Assembly: GCA_964593895.1 (NCBI GenBank)
Contig: CAZQKL010000116.1
Coordinates: 1-5,851, forward strand
Length of the DNA stretch: 5,851 nucleotides
From: CAZQKL01 sp964593895 [NCBI: uncultured bacterium]
GTDB taxonomy: Bacteria > DYJV01
Reading direction: 5' to 3'
Shown here: positions 1-5,851 of the stretch, one piece after another
Layout: every line of letters starts with the position of its first letter
Numbering within the stretch: the stretch's first letter is position 1
Program-made: the position numbers and the translations under genes
The notes under the pieces: generated by a model
Databases searched by the model: none
The model's input: only the letters and a program-made list of their open reading frames with translations
What the model was told of the DNA's origin: nothing

Positions 1-77
1 CAAATGCAGGATTAAGAGAAAGTCATGTTCATGATGTAATAATTACAAAAGAAGCTCCAAATTACAGGGTTGAGTAA
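1..77 (+). CDS. 3' end of an unrecognised plus-strand gene (partial)
   Basis: An open frame enters from the left edge (first full codon at base 3) and ends at TAA 75-77. It gives the 24-residue tail NAGLRESHVHDVIITKEAPN followed by YRVE. The codon choice (AGA, TTA, ATA, AAA) matches the other genes in the window. The frame stops just before the opposing minus-strand gene begins its own stop codon, as expected for two convergent genes packed end to end. I do not recognise the family from this tail. A chance open frame of 25 codons is possible in principle, so the call rests on position, codon usage and protein-like composition. Confidence 0.55.
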   Translation, partial: NAGLRESHVHDVIITKEAPNYRVE

Positions 78-79
78 AA

Positions 80-535
80 TTATTTTAAAAATGCAACAGC
101 ATTAATTGGAATTTTTCTCTTTCTAACTTCAAAATAGAACTGTTTTTTAGGAGAAATTACTCCAATAATTTGACCTTTTTTAACATAATAATTTTTTCTA
201 ACAAGAGGCTTTACTATTCTTGCATAAACTGTTTTTAATCCATTTCTGTGGGAAATTATTATAACATACCCAAAATATTTAACATAGTCGCAAAACACAA
301 CTTTCCCTGATAAAGTAGCTCTAACATAATGCTGATTTTTATACGGCTTAATAAAAATTCCTTTATAAAATTTCTTCCTGTATGCAATACCTTTTACAGG
401 TGAAATTGGACGGGTTTTAATGTGATTATATTTTTTTAGGTAATGATAAGCTGAATATGAATAATAAGCAGTTTTTGCAAATGTATTGTGAGCAAAGATA
501 AGCTTAAAAATAACTCCAAAAATTAAATGTTTCAT
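80..535 (-). CDS. Secreted M23/LytM-like protein with degenerate metal site
   Basis: A 151-residue, very basic, Tyr-rich protein. Residues 1-20 look like a signal peptide: Lys2, a hydrophobic stretch, then a plausible cleavage site after TFA at 18-20. Residues 46-151 follow the M23 (LytM) beta-sheet pattern: an SPVKG turn at 45-49, 'RATLSGKVVF' at 72-81, 'GYVIIISHRNGLKTVYA' at 89-105, 'VKKGQIIGVI' at 118-127 and 'YFEVR' at 134-138 before a final PIN..FL. The residues expected to bind zinc appear replaced: the H-x3-D pair by Tyr57 and Phe61, the His of 'YAH' by Arg106, and the HxH pair by Gln132 and Tyr134. It therefore is probably not a peptidase. By analogy with EnvC and NlpD, whose LytM domains lack the metal site and activate amidases, it could regulate a wall hydrolase or simply bind peptidoglycan; that role is inference. 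It is last in the minus-strand string, 40 nt after the channel gene, and its ATG lacks a clear Shine-Dalgarno site, so the start is less certain than the fold. Confidence 0.75.
   Translation of the reverse strand: MKHLIFGVIFKLIFAHNTFAKTAYYSYSAYHYLKKYNHIKTRPISPVKGIAYRKKFYKGIFIKPYKNQHYVRATLSGKVVFCDYVKYFGYVIIISHRNGLKTVYARIVKPLVRKNYYVKKGQIIGVISPKKQFYFEVRKRKIPINAVAFLK
90..103 (-). terminator. Possible weak intrinsic terminator at end of the minus-strand gene string
   Basis: On the minus strand a 5-bp inverted repeat, AATGC and GCATT around a TGTT loop, lies inside the last codons of the M23-like gene. It is followed at once by TTTAAAATAATTTT, which includes the stop codon. The position suits termination of the minus-strand transcript. 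The stem is short and only two of its five pairs are G-C, and such repeats arise often by chance in AT-rich DNA, so this is a weak call. Confidence 0.2.
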
Positions 536-575
536 GTCTATAATATCGGGTATTGTTAGGAAAACTTTAGGTGGA

Positions 576-1433
576 TTATTTTATATGAATATCAAGCTGT
601 GGGAAAGGAATTTCAATGTTGTATTCTTTGAATTTTCTAAATAGAGCAAAATAGTACTCACTTATTCCAAGGTCTCCAATAGCTTTTGACATTTCACACC
701 AGACAAGAAGCACAAAATTAATTGAACTATCTCCAAATTCTTTGAAAACCACAACTATTGGGTGTTCTTCATCTTCAATTGTAAATTTTACCTCTCTTGC
801 AGCTTCTATTGCTGCTTTTTTTACAATTTCAGGGTCTGAATCGTATGAAACACCAAAAGGAACATGAATTCTTCTAAATTTATCAAGATAAGTCCAGGTA
901 TTTACTCTATTTGATATTAATTCTGAATTTGGAACAATAATATCATTTCCATCAAATGTTTTAATTACAGTTGTTCTCATTGTGATTTCTTTTATTTCAC
1001 CAATAACACCATCTTCAAGTTCTACAAAATCTCCGACTTTTATTGTTCTTTCAAGAAGGAGAATAATTCCACTTACAAAATTATTAACAATTGATTGTAA
1101 ACCAAATCCAATTCCAACACCAAGAGCACTTAAAATAATTGTGAGCTGACTTAAATTTATTCCTGCTGTTGAGAGAATTATTAAAAAAATAATTACAAGA
1201 AAAGTGTAATATCCGAGAGTTGTTAATGAATTCACAACTCCTGAAGAAATATTAAAATTTTTTATTAAAATTTTAACAGTTTTTGTTCTAATCTTTTTCA
1301 AAAGATAAACACAGATAAATAAAAGTATCCCTATTTTAAAAAAAGTTGCAAGGGATACAGGACTTTGTCCAATTGAAAATAAAGGATAAAATAAGATTTT
1401 TTTAGTGTAGAGCCAGAAATTTTTAAAAAACAT
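576..1433 (-). CDS. MscS-family (MscK-like) mechanosensitive channel
   Basis: A 285-residue inner-membrane channel that would open under membrane tension and release small solutes during hypo-osmotic shock. Three hydrophobic segments precede the soluble part: about 27-46, 72-91 and 95-127. The third carries the pore-helix signature 'GVGIGFGLQSIVNNFVSG' at 105-122, then 'LLLERTIKVGDFVEL' at 125-139, the start of the MscS beta domain. 'FDGNDIIVPNSELISNRV' at 160-177 is the usual MscS/MscK loop, and the protein ends in 'PFPQLDIHI' at 277-284, a typical C-terminus of the alpha/beta cage. The length matches the compact three-helix MscS form (E. coli MscS is 286 residues), while the pore motif resembles MscK more than E. 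coli MscS. The start is supported by AGGA eight bases upstream, inside the end of cobQ, whose stop lies two bases before this ATG. Ion selectivity cannot be read from the sequence. Confidence 0.93.
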   Translation of the reverse strand: MFFKNFWLYTKKILFYPLFSIGQSPVSLATFFKIGILLFICVYLLKKIRTKTVKILIKNFNISSGVVNSLTTLGYYTFLVIIFLIILSTAGINLSQLTIILSALGVGIGFGLQSIVNNFVSGIILLLERTIKVGDFVELEDGVIGEIKEITMRTTVIKTFDGNDIIVPNSELISNRVNTWTYLDKFRRIHVPFGVSYDSDPEIVKKAAIEAAREVKFTIEDEEHPIVVVFKEFGDSSINFVLLVWCEMSKAIGDLGISEYYFALFRKFKEYNIEIPFPQLDIHIK

Positions 1434-1435
1434 AT

Positions 1436-2941
1436 TTAAAATCCTATAATTTCCAAAAGCATATTAAAATCAATATTATTTTTTATAACTTCTGCAAGCC
1501 TTTTAAAACTTTTCTCTTTAAGCTTTTTATAATCAATTGTTGCTTCTATTGATAGGTCTTTTAATCCTTTATTTTTTCTCACATAATTTAAAAATGCCCT
1601 GCGAAATGAATTATTATCAAAAATTCCATGAATGTATGTGCCTAAAATTCTTCCATTTTCTGAAATTAACCCATCGTAAGAACCATCATTTAGATTTTTA
1701 AACAAAAATTCTGGTTTATTTTTATAATTATTCCTTCCCATATGAATTTCATAACCTGAAAGGGGCTCATTAATATTTTTTAAAAAATGTTTTTTAGAAA
1801 AAACAACCACTTCAACCTGTCTTGTGGTTTTTTCTTTTGCCATTTCTGTTATGAAATCAAAAAATCCCAATCCTTCATGGAAAGTTTTGCTACTTTCAAC
1901 ATGATAAGGGTCTAAAATTTCCTTTCCAAGCATCTGAAAACCACCGCATATTCCAATTAAAAATTTTCCTGAATTTATAAATTCTTTAATTTTTTTATGA
2001 AAATTTTTCTCTTTTAAATATTGCAAATCATCAATTGTATTTTTAGTTCCAGGAAGAATAATAACATCAAAAATGCTGAAATCTTCTTCTGGATAAATGT
2101 ATCTTAAGAAAACATCAGGTTCTTTTTCAAGAGCATCAAAATCTGTAAAATTTGATATATGAGGAAGATAAATTACACCTATTTTTACATCACCTATTCC
2201 AAAATTTTCCTTAACCTTGGATTGAATTATAACTCCATCTTCTTCTTGAATATATAGGTCTTTAATAAAAGGAATAACGCCTAAAAAAGGAATTCCAGTA
2301 AGTTTGGTTAATTGCTCCAATCCAGGAATTAAGAGAGATTTATCTCCTCTAAACTTATTTATTAAAAATGCTTTAATTCTTCTTCTATATTTTTCAGGCA
2401 ATAACATTACGGTTCCAAAAAGTGATGCAAAAACTCCTCCTCTATCAATATCTCCAACTAAAATTACAGGAGCATCAGCTATTTCAGCCATTCCCATATT
2501 TACAATATCGTTTTCAATCAAATTTATCTCTGCTGGAGACCCAGCTCCTTCAATTATTATTAATTCATATTTTTTTGCTAATCTATTAAAACTATCAATA
2601 ACCACTTCTTTTGCTTTTTTTTTAAATTTATGATACTCAACTGCATTCATATTTCCAAAAACTTTACCTTGTAAAATTACCTGAGCACCAGTATCAGAAT
2701 TAGGTTTTAATAATATAGGGTTCATATCTGCATCTGGTTCAATTCCACATGCTTCAGCCTGTACTACTTGTGCTCTACCCATTTCTTTTCCATCTTTTGT
2801 AATATAAGAATTTAAAGCCATATTTTGCGATTTAAAAGGAGCAACTTTTATACCCATATCTGCAAAAATTTTACAAAATCCTGCAACAATAACAGATTTT
2901 CCAACTGAAGAACCTGTGCCTTGAACCATTAAAGTTTTCAT
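1436..2941 (-). CDS. cobQ: Cobyric acid synthase (glutamine-hydrolysing)
   Basis: CobQ (CbiP) adds amide groups from glutamine to four side-chain carboxylates of adenosyl-cobyrinic acid a,c-diamide, using ATP, to give adenosyl-cobyric acid in cytosolic cobalamin synthesis. At 501 residues it has the full family length. The N-terminal ATP-binding domain shows the P-loop-like 'GTGSSVGKS' at 8-16, 'PFKSQNMALNS' at 35-45, 'MNPILLKP' at 73-80, 'EGAGSPAEINL' at 131-141 and 'DIDRGGVFAS' at 164-173. The C-terminal class I glutamine amidotransferase-like domain has 'LPGTKNT' at 296-302, nucleophile Cys332 in 'GICGGFQMLG' (330-339), 'GYEIHMGR' at 396-403 and the catalytic His438 in 'GTYIHGIFDN' (434-443). 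All expected catalytic elements are present, which separates it from the shorter GatD/MurT-type relatives. Its ATG follows ribF by 24 nt with only a weak GGAA as ribosome site. No other cobalamin gene lies in the window, so the rest of the pathway, or corrinoid salvage, must be encoded elsewhere. A run of nine A on the coding strand encodes Lys107-109. Confidence 0.96.
   Translation of the reverse strand: MKTLMVQGTGSSVGKSVIVAGFCKIFADMGIKVAPFKSQNMALNSYITKDGKEMGRAQVVQAEACGIEPDADMNPILLKPNSDTGAQVILQGKVFGNMNAVEYHKFKKKAKEVVIDSFNRLAKKYELIIIEGAGSPAEINLIENDIVNMGMAEIADAPVILVGDIDRGGVFASLFGTVMLLPEKYRRRIKAFLINKFRGDKSLLIPGLEQLTKLTGIPFLGVIPFIKDLYIQEEDGVIIQSKVKENFGIGDVKIGVIYLPHISNFTDFDALEKEPDVFLRYIYPEEDFSIFDVIILPGTKNTIDDLQYLKEKNFHKKIKEFINSGKFLIGICGGFQMLGKEILDPYHVESSKTFHEGLGFFDFITEMAKEKTTRQVEVVVFSKKHFLKNINEPLSGYEIHMGRNNYKNKPEFLFKNLNDGSYDGLISENGRILGTYIHGIFDNNSFRRAFLNYVRKNKGLKDLSIEATIDYKKLKEKSFKRLAEVIKNNIDFNMLLEIIGF
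1442..1445 (-). promoter_or_regulatory. Ribosome binding site of the MscS-family gene
   Basis: AGGA on the minus strand within the last codons of cobQ, eight bases before the channel ATG. Its location inside cobQ means ribosomes finishing cobQ pass over it, which fits coupled or re-initiated translation across the 2-nt gap. Confidence 0.6.
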
Positions 2942-2965
2942 TTTAAATATTTCCGTATAAATTCT

Positions 2966-3922
2966 TCAAACAAAATCTGGGTTTTTAAGGGAAATTTTTA
3001 TTGGTTTTAAAATCTCTTTTGCTTTTTTAATATCATTCAAAATAGCTTCTTTTAATTCAAAAATATCTTTAAATTTTTTCATATCTCTTAATCTTTCTAT
3101 AAATACAACTTTTAATAATTCTCCATAAATTTCTTTATTAAAATCAAATATATGCACTTCAACTGTCAATCTTTCACTGTCAAATGTGGGATTAAAGCCA
3201 ATAGAGCATGCACCATCATATATTTTTCCTTTATATGCAACTTTTACTGCATAGACCCCTTCTTTTGGGTAAACTTCCTGTTCTGACTTTATATTTGCAG
3301 TTGGGATGCCAATTTTTTTCCCTCTTCCATCTCCATATACAACTTTTCCTTCAATTAAATAAAATCTTCCAAGAAATTTGCATACTTCTTTTACTTTTCC
3401 ATCTGCTATCAATTTTCTACATAATGTAGAACTAACAGTAACACCATCAAGAATATATGGCTCAATTATATGAACATTAAAACCATAATTTTTCCCATAA
3501 TATTTTAAAAGTTCAACATTTCCCTTTTTATTTTTACCAAAAAAATAGTTAAAACCAACATATAACTCTTTTACTCCAATTGATTGAACTAATATCTTTT
3601 TTACAAACTCCTCTGGCTCCATTTCTGCAAAAGATTTTGTAAATTTTACAAGGATTACATTTTTTATTCCAAATTTTTCCATTAGTTTTAATTTTTTTTT
3701 AGTAGGAGTTAATAATAGTATTTTATCTTCACCTGAAAGGACTTTTAAAGGATGAGGGTCAAATGTCATAACAACTGCGTCACCAGAAATTTCTTCAGCT
3801 TTTTTCAATATTCTTTTAAAAATTTCTTGATGCCCTTTATGAACACCATCAAAATTTCCAATTGTTAAAACTGGATTTTTTAATTTTTCTTTAATATTGC
3901 TGAAATTATTGAATATCTTCAT
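2966..3922 (-). CDS. ribF: Bifunctional riboflavin kinase / FAD synthetase
   Basis: RibF phosphorylates riboflavin to FMN and then adenylates FMN to FAD in the cytosol, supplying flavin cofactors. At 318 residues it has the usual bacterial length. The N-terminal nucleotidyltransferase module has 'GNFDGVHKGH' at 22-31 (the HxGH-type adenylation motif), 'MTFDPHP' at 52-58, 'GFNYFFG' at 123-129 and 'SSTLCRKLIADGKV' at 164-177. The C-terminal riboflavin kinase module has 'GDGRGKKIGIPTANI' at 197-211, including the PTAN motif that binds ATP-Mg, 'SIGFNPTF' at 240-247, and Glu255 in 'VEVHIFDF', the position of the catalytic base. Small departures are Cys168 where Ile is common after SST, Ile206 where Phe is common before PTAN, and a short Lys-rich tail after residue 304. 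None removes a known essential residue. The ATG overlaps the end of hflC by 17 nt and has no strong ribosome site, so translation is probably coupled to hflC. A run of nine A encodes Lys75-77. Confidence 0.96.
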   Translation of the reverse strand: MKIFNNFSNIKEKLKNPVLTIGNFDGVHKGHQEIFKRILKKAEEISGDAVVMTFDPHPLKVLSGEDKILLLTPTKKKLKLMEKFGIKNVILVKFTKSFAEMEPEEFVKKILVQSIGVKELYVGFNYFFGKNKKGNVELLKYYGKNYGFNVHIIEPYILDGVTVSSTLCRKLIADGKVKEVCKFLGRFYLIEGKVVYGDGRGKKIGIPTANIKSEQEVYPKEGVYAVKVAYKGKIYDGACSIGFNPTFDSERLTVEVHIFDFNKEIYGELLKVVFIERLRDMKKFKDIFELKEAILNDIKKAKEILKPIKISLKNPDFV

Positions 3923-4769
3923 TTAAATACTTCAAAAATTTATTATCTGGAGTTAAAATAAATTTTGTATTTTTCTTAAACGCTTTGCTATAAGCTTTCA
4001 TGGTTCTATAAAATTCAAAAAATTCTTTATCTTTTGAAAATGCTTTGTTGTAAATTTCAATTGCTGTAGCATCTCCTTCACCTTTAATTATCTCTGCTTT
4101 CTTTTTAGCTTCTGATAAAATTATTACTTTTTCTTTATCAGTTTCAGATTTTATTTTTAATGCTTCCTCCATTCCTTCAGACCTGTATTTTTTTGCCTGT
4201 CTCTGTCTTTCTGCTCTCATTCTATTAAAAACATATCTTTCATTTTCAGGCGGTAAATCTGCTCTTTTAATTCTTACATCCACAACTTGAATTCCATACT
4301 TTTTTGCTATGTCATCACAATATTTTGTAATTTCATTCATAATCTCTGACCTTTTTAATGAAACTATCTCAATTAGTGTATGCCTTCCAAGAACAACTCT
4401 TAATTCTGAGTAAATTATATCATCAAGTCTTGATTGAGCTCCAAGATAATCTTTAACTGTTTTATAAAAAGTTAATGGGTCTTTTATTCTCCAACGAGCA
4501 TAGTTATCAACTACTAAATTCTTTTTATCACCTGTAATTATTTCAGCTGGTGCAGAATCGTATTCAAGGAGTCTGTTGTCAAAATATATAACATTTTGAA
4601 TTAACGGAATTTTAAAGTATAATCCTGGGGAAAAAATTTCTTTTACAGGTTTGCCAAGTTGAAGCACAATAGCATATTGAGTTTGGTCAACAATAAATAA
4701 ACTCTGATAAAGTAAAATTAAAATAATAATTACTGGAACAATAAATTTACTTAACTTTTCCTTCAACAT
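3906..4769 (-). CDS. hflC: HflC, SPFH-family partner of the FtsH-regulating HflKC complex
   Basis: HflC pairs with HflK in a membrane-anchored assembly facing the periplasm that encloses and modulates the FtsH protease. I start it at ATG 4767-4769 (287 residues), which has GGAGA five bases upstream. The frame also contains a TTG four codons earlier, but that TTG overlaps the GGAG itself. Numbering from the ATG, residues 9-26 are the single N-terminal membrane anchor, followed by the SPFH domain ('VDQTQYAIVLQLGKP' at 27-41, 'SPGLYFKIPLI' at 47-57). Family signatures are 'VDVRIKRADLPPENE' at 163-177, 'RMRAERQRQAKKYRSEG' at 183-199 and 'IKGEGDATA' at 228-236, with a charged coiled-coil-like helix between the last two. 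'EFYRTMKAY' at 252-260 and 'FILTP' at 270-274 close the protein as in other HflC proteins. It overlaps hflK by 23 nt and ribF by 17 nt. No ftsH is present in the window. Confidence 0.95.
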   Translation of the reverse strand: MLKEKLSKFIVPVIIILILLYQSLFIVDQTQYAIVLQLGKPVKEIFSPGLYFKIPLIQNVIYFDNRLLEYDSAPAEIITGDKKNLVVDNYARWRIKDPLTFYKTVKDYLGAQSRLDDIIYSELRVVLGRHTLIEIVSLKRSEIMNEITKYCDDIAKKYGIQVVDVRIKRADLPPENERYVFNRMRAERQRQAKKYRSEGMEEALKIKSETDKEKVIILSEAKKKAEIIKGEGDATAIEIYNKAFSKDKEFFEFYRTMKAYSKAFKKNTKFILTPDNKFLKYLNEDIQ

Positions 4770-5760
4770 TTTTTTCTCCAAAATTAATTAATGGTAAGAG
4801 TTTCATTGAACTTTTATTTGAAATTACAATCTTTTCAGAATCTTTAAGAATTTTTTCCATAATATCAAGGTAAATTCTTTTCTTTGTGATGTCTTTTTCC
4901 TGCTTATATTTTGCTAAAATTAATTCAAATCTTTTTGTATCTCCTATTGCTTTATTTATAACAGCTTGTTTGTATGCAAGAGCTTGATTAATTATTTTTG
5001 CAGCCTCTCCTTTTGCTTTTGGTATAATATCATTTCTATAAGCTTCAGCTTCATTTATAAGTCTTTCTTTGTCCTCTTTTGCACTTGCTACATCTTTAAA
5101 TGCTTCAATTACTTCTTTTGGTGGATGAACATCCTGCATTTGAACAGTTAAAATTTTTACTCCAAGTTTATATTTATCTACAATACTTTGAAGAAGTAAT
5201 CTGCATTCTTGCTGGATTTTTGCTTTTCCAGTTGTTAAAGCTGTATCAATATCGTTTTTCCCAATAATTTCTCTCATTGAAGCTTCAGCGGCCTTAAAAA
5301 TTGTTATTCTTGGATTTTTAACATTAAATAAATACGCAACAGGGTCTTTTATCTTATACTGAACAATAAATTCTACTCTTATTATATTTTCATCTCCAGT
5401 TAACATCAATGATTCTTGAGGAACAGTTATATATCTTGGAGGATTGGTTTCTGGAATTGTTCTAAACCCTATTTCAAGTCTCCAAACCTTTGTAACTTTT
5501 GGCTTTAAAACTTCCTCTATTGGATATGGAATATGCCAGTGTGGACCTGGATATGTAATTCTTACAAATTTTCCAAATCTTTTTACAACCCCTACTTCCT
5601 GAGGCTGAACTATATAAATACCAGAGGCAAGCCAGGCTAAAATTAAAATTACAATTATAGCAGAAATATTTGGCAATTTAATCTTACCTTTAAATTGGTC
5701 AAAATTAATATTTGGTTTTCTCTTTTCTTGCGGTTCATATTCATCATCATACCATGGCAT
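4747..5760 (-). CDS. hflK: HflK, SPFH-family partner of the FtsH-regulating HflKC complex
   Basis: A membrane-anchored SPFH/prohibitin-family protein that forms the HflKC assembly with HflC and restrains FtsH proteolysis. The 337 residues begin 'MPWYDDEYEPQEKRKP', a short hydrophilic cytoplasmic stretch. One membrane segment lies at about 32-51, then the SPFH domain with 'IVQPQEVGVVKRFGK' at 50-64, 'PGPHWHIPYPIEEV' at 71-84 and 'LMLTGDENIIRVEFIVQYKI' at 118-137, all close to the HflK consensus. 'MREIIGKNDIDTALTTG' at 162-178 and 'VQMQDVHPPKEVIEAFKDV' at 206-224 are further HflK signatures that distinguish it from HflC, flotillin and prohibitin. A long charged helix follows from about 225 to 310. 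It lacks the long Gly-rich N-terminal stretch and extended tail of E. coli HflK (419 residues). The start is set by AGGAGA seven bases upstream. It leads the recognisable part of the string, 18 nt after an unidentified gene. Confidence 0.95.
   Translation of the reverse strand: MPWYDDEYEPQEKRKPNINFDQFKGKIKLPNISAIIVILILAWLASGIYIVQPQEVGVVKRFGKFVRITYPGPHWHIPYPIEEVLKPKVTKVWRLEIGFRTIPETNPPRYITVPQESLMLTGDENIIRVEFIVQYKIKDPVAYLFNVKNPRITIFKAAEASMREIIGKNDIDTALTTGKAKIQQECRLLLQSIVDKYKLGVKILTVQMQDVHPPKEVIEAFKDVASAKEDKERLINEAEAYRNDIIPKAKGEAAKIINQALAYKQAVINKAIGDTKRFELILAKYKQEKDITKKRIYLDIMEKILKDSEKIVISNKSSMKLLPLINFGEKNVEGKVK
4775..4779 (-). promoter_or_regulatory. Ribosome binding site of hflC that decides its start
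   Basis: GGAGA on the minus strand, inside the end of hflK and five bases before ATG 4767-4769. Because it overlaps the possible TTG start at 4779-4781, it argues for the internal ATG. The spacer is an unbroken A run that merges into the start codon, so its length could vary by replication slippage. Confidence 0.75.
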
Positions 5761-5767
5761 TTTATCT

Positions 5768-5773
5768 TCTCCT
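5768..5773 (-). promoter_or_regulatory. Ribosome binding site of hflK
   Basis: AGGAGA on the minus strand, seven bases before the hflK ATG. It is the strongest Shine-Dalgarno match in the window and lies in the 18-nt gap after the upstream gene's stop codon. It fixes the hflK start. Confidence 0.8.
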
Positions 5774-5778
5774 AAAAT

Positions 5779-5851
5779 TTATTCCCATCCATGAGAATAA
5801 TTAAAATCTCTTCCAATAACTGGGTTTTCTCCTCTTTTTAAACTATTTACC
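5779..5851 (-). CDS. 3' end of an unrecognised gene upstream of hflK (partial)
   Basis: A minus-strand frame enters from the right edge and stops at TAA (5779-5781), giving a tail of 23 residues: VNSLKRGENPVIGRDFNYS then HGWE. It is open from the window edge, has codon use like its neighbours, and ends 18 nt before the hflK ATG. This spacing suggests it belongs to the same transcript. The aromatic, charged tail looks like a conserved C-terminus rather than random sequence, but I cannot assign a family from so few residues. Confidence 0.6.
   Translation of the reverse strand, partial: VNSLKRGENPVIGRDFNYSHGWE

Noticed and set aside
2304-2633. Plus-strand open frame of 109 codons
   Set aside because: It lies wholly inside cobQ on the opposite strand. 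CobQ is a clear full-length enzyme with all its motifs, and this frame shows no recognisable protein pattern.
3208-3429. Plus-strand open frame of 73 codons
   Set aside because: It is antisense to the riboflavin kinase half of ribF. The His/Leu/Phe-rich translation is what the reverse of a Lys-rich gene produces.
1436-3922. A cobalamin or flavin riboswitch controlling cobQ or ribF
   Set aside because: The gaps before ribF (none, overlapping) and cobQ (24 nt) are far too short for a B12 or FMN riboswitch, and no such motif is seen.
4966-5151. Plus-strand open frame of 61 codons
   Set aside because: It is antisense to the conserved helical part of hflK. Its Phe/Ser/Tyr-rich composition is a shadow effect in AT-rich DNA.
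3906-5760. HflK/HflC as flotillin- or prohibitin-type proteins of a novel defence or membrane-raft system
   Set aside because: Both carry specific HflK and HflC signatures and occur as the usual adjacent pair. No defence, phage or mobile gene is nearby.
1-5851. Repeats, CRISPR, insertion sequences, tRNA or rRNA genes
   Set aside because: Reading both strands I saw no array-like repeats, no transposase frame, no terminal inverted repeats and no tRNA-like fold. Coding sequence accounts for almost all of the window.

Overview
The window is strongly AT-rich (I judge about 30% GC or less by eye; not computed) and gene-dense, with Lys-, Ile- and Asn-rich proteins and A/T-ending codons. The gene set (HflK/HflC, bifunctional RibF, CobQ, an MscS-family channel and a secreted M23-like protein) is bacterial. 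It fits a low-GC bacterium, plausibly diderm and possibly thermophilic, that makes or salvages cobalamin. I cannot name the lineage from sequence alone.

Almost everything reads on the minus strand as one string of closely packed genes, so transcription runs from the right edge to the left. In transcription order: the last 23 codons of an unrecognised gene (5779-5851); hflK (4747-5760); hflC (3906-4769, restarted at an internal ATG with a Shine-Dalgarno, SD, site); ribF (2966-3922); cobQ (1436-2941); an MscS/MscK-type mechanosensitive channel (576-1433); and a small secreted protein with a degenerate M23/LytM fold (80-535). Junctions are an 18-nt gap, a 23-nt overlap, a 17-nt overlap, a 24-nt gap, a 2-nt gap and a 40-nt gap. 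This suggests one transcript with translational coupling at the two overlaps. At the left edge a plus-strand reading frame ends at 77, two bases from the end of the minus-strand string, so the two transcription units converge there. No stretch over 300 bases lacks a gene.

Two themes can be read from the genes. HflK/HflC, the channel and the M23-like protein act in the cell envelope: membrane proteolysis control, osmotic release, and possibly wall-hydrolase regulation. RibF and CobQ make cofactors (FMN/FAD and cobyric acid). There is no obvious biochemical link between the themes, and co-transcription of housekeeping genes is the simplest reading.

I see no RNA gene, CRISPR array, mobile element, phage gene, toxin-antitoxin pair or defence system, and no convincing evidence of an undescribed system. 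The item most worth following is the M23-like protein, in which every expected zinc-ligand position appears substituted.
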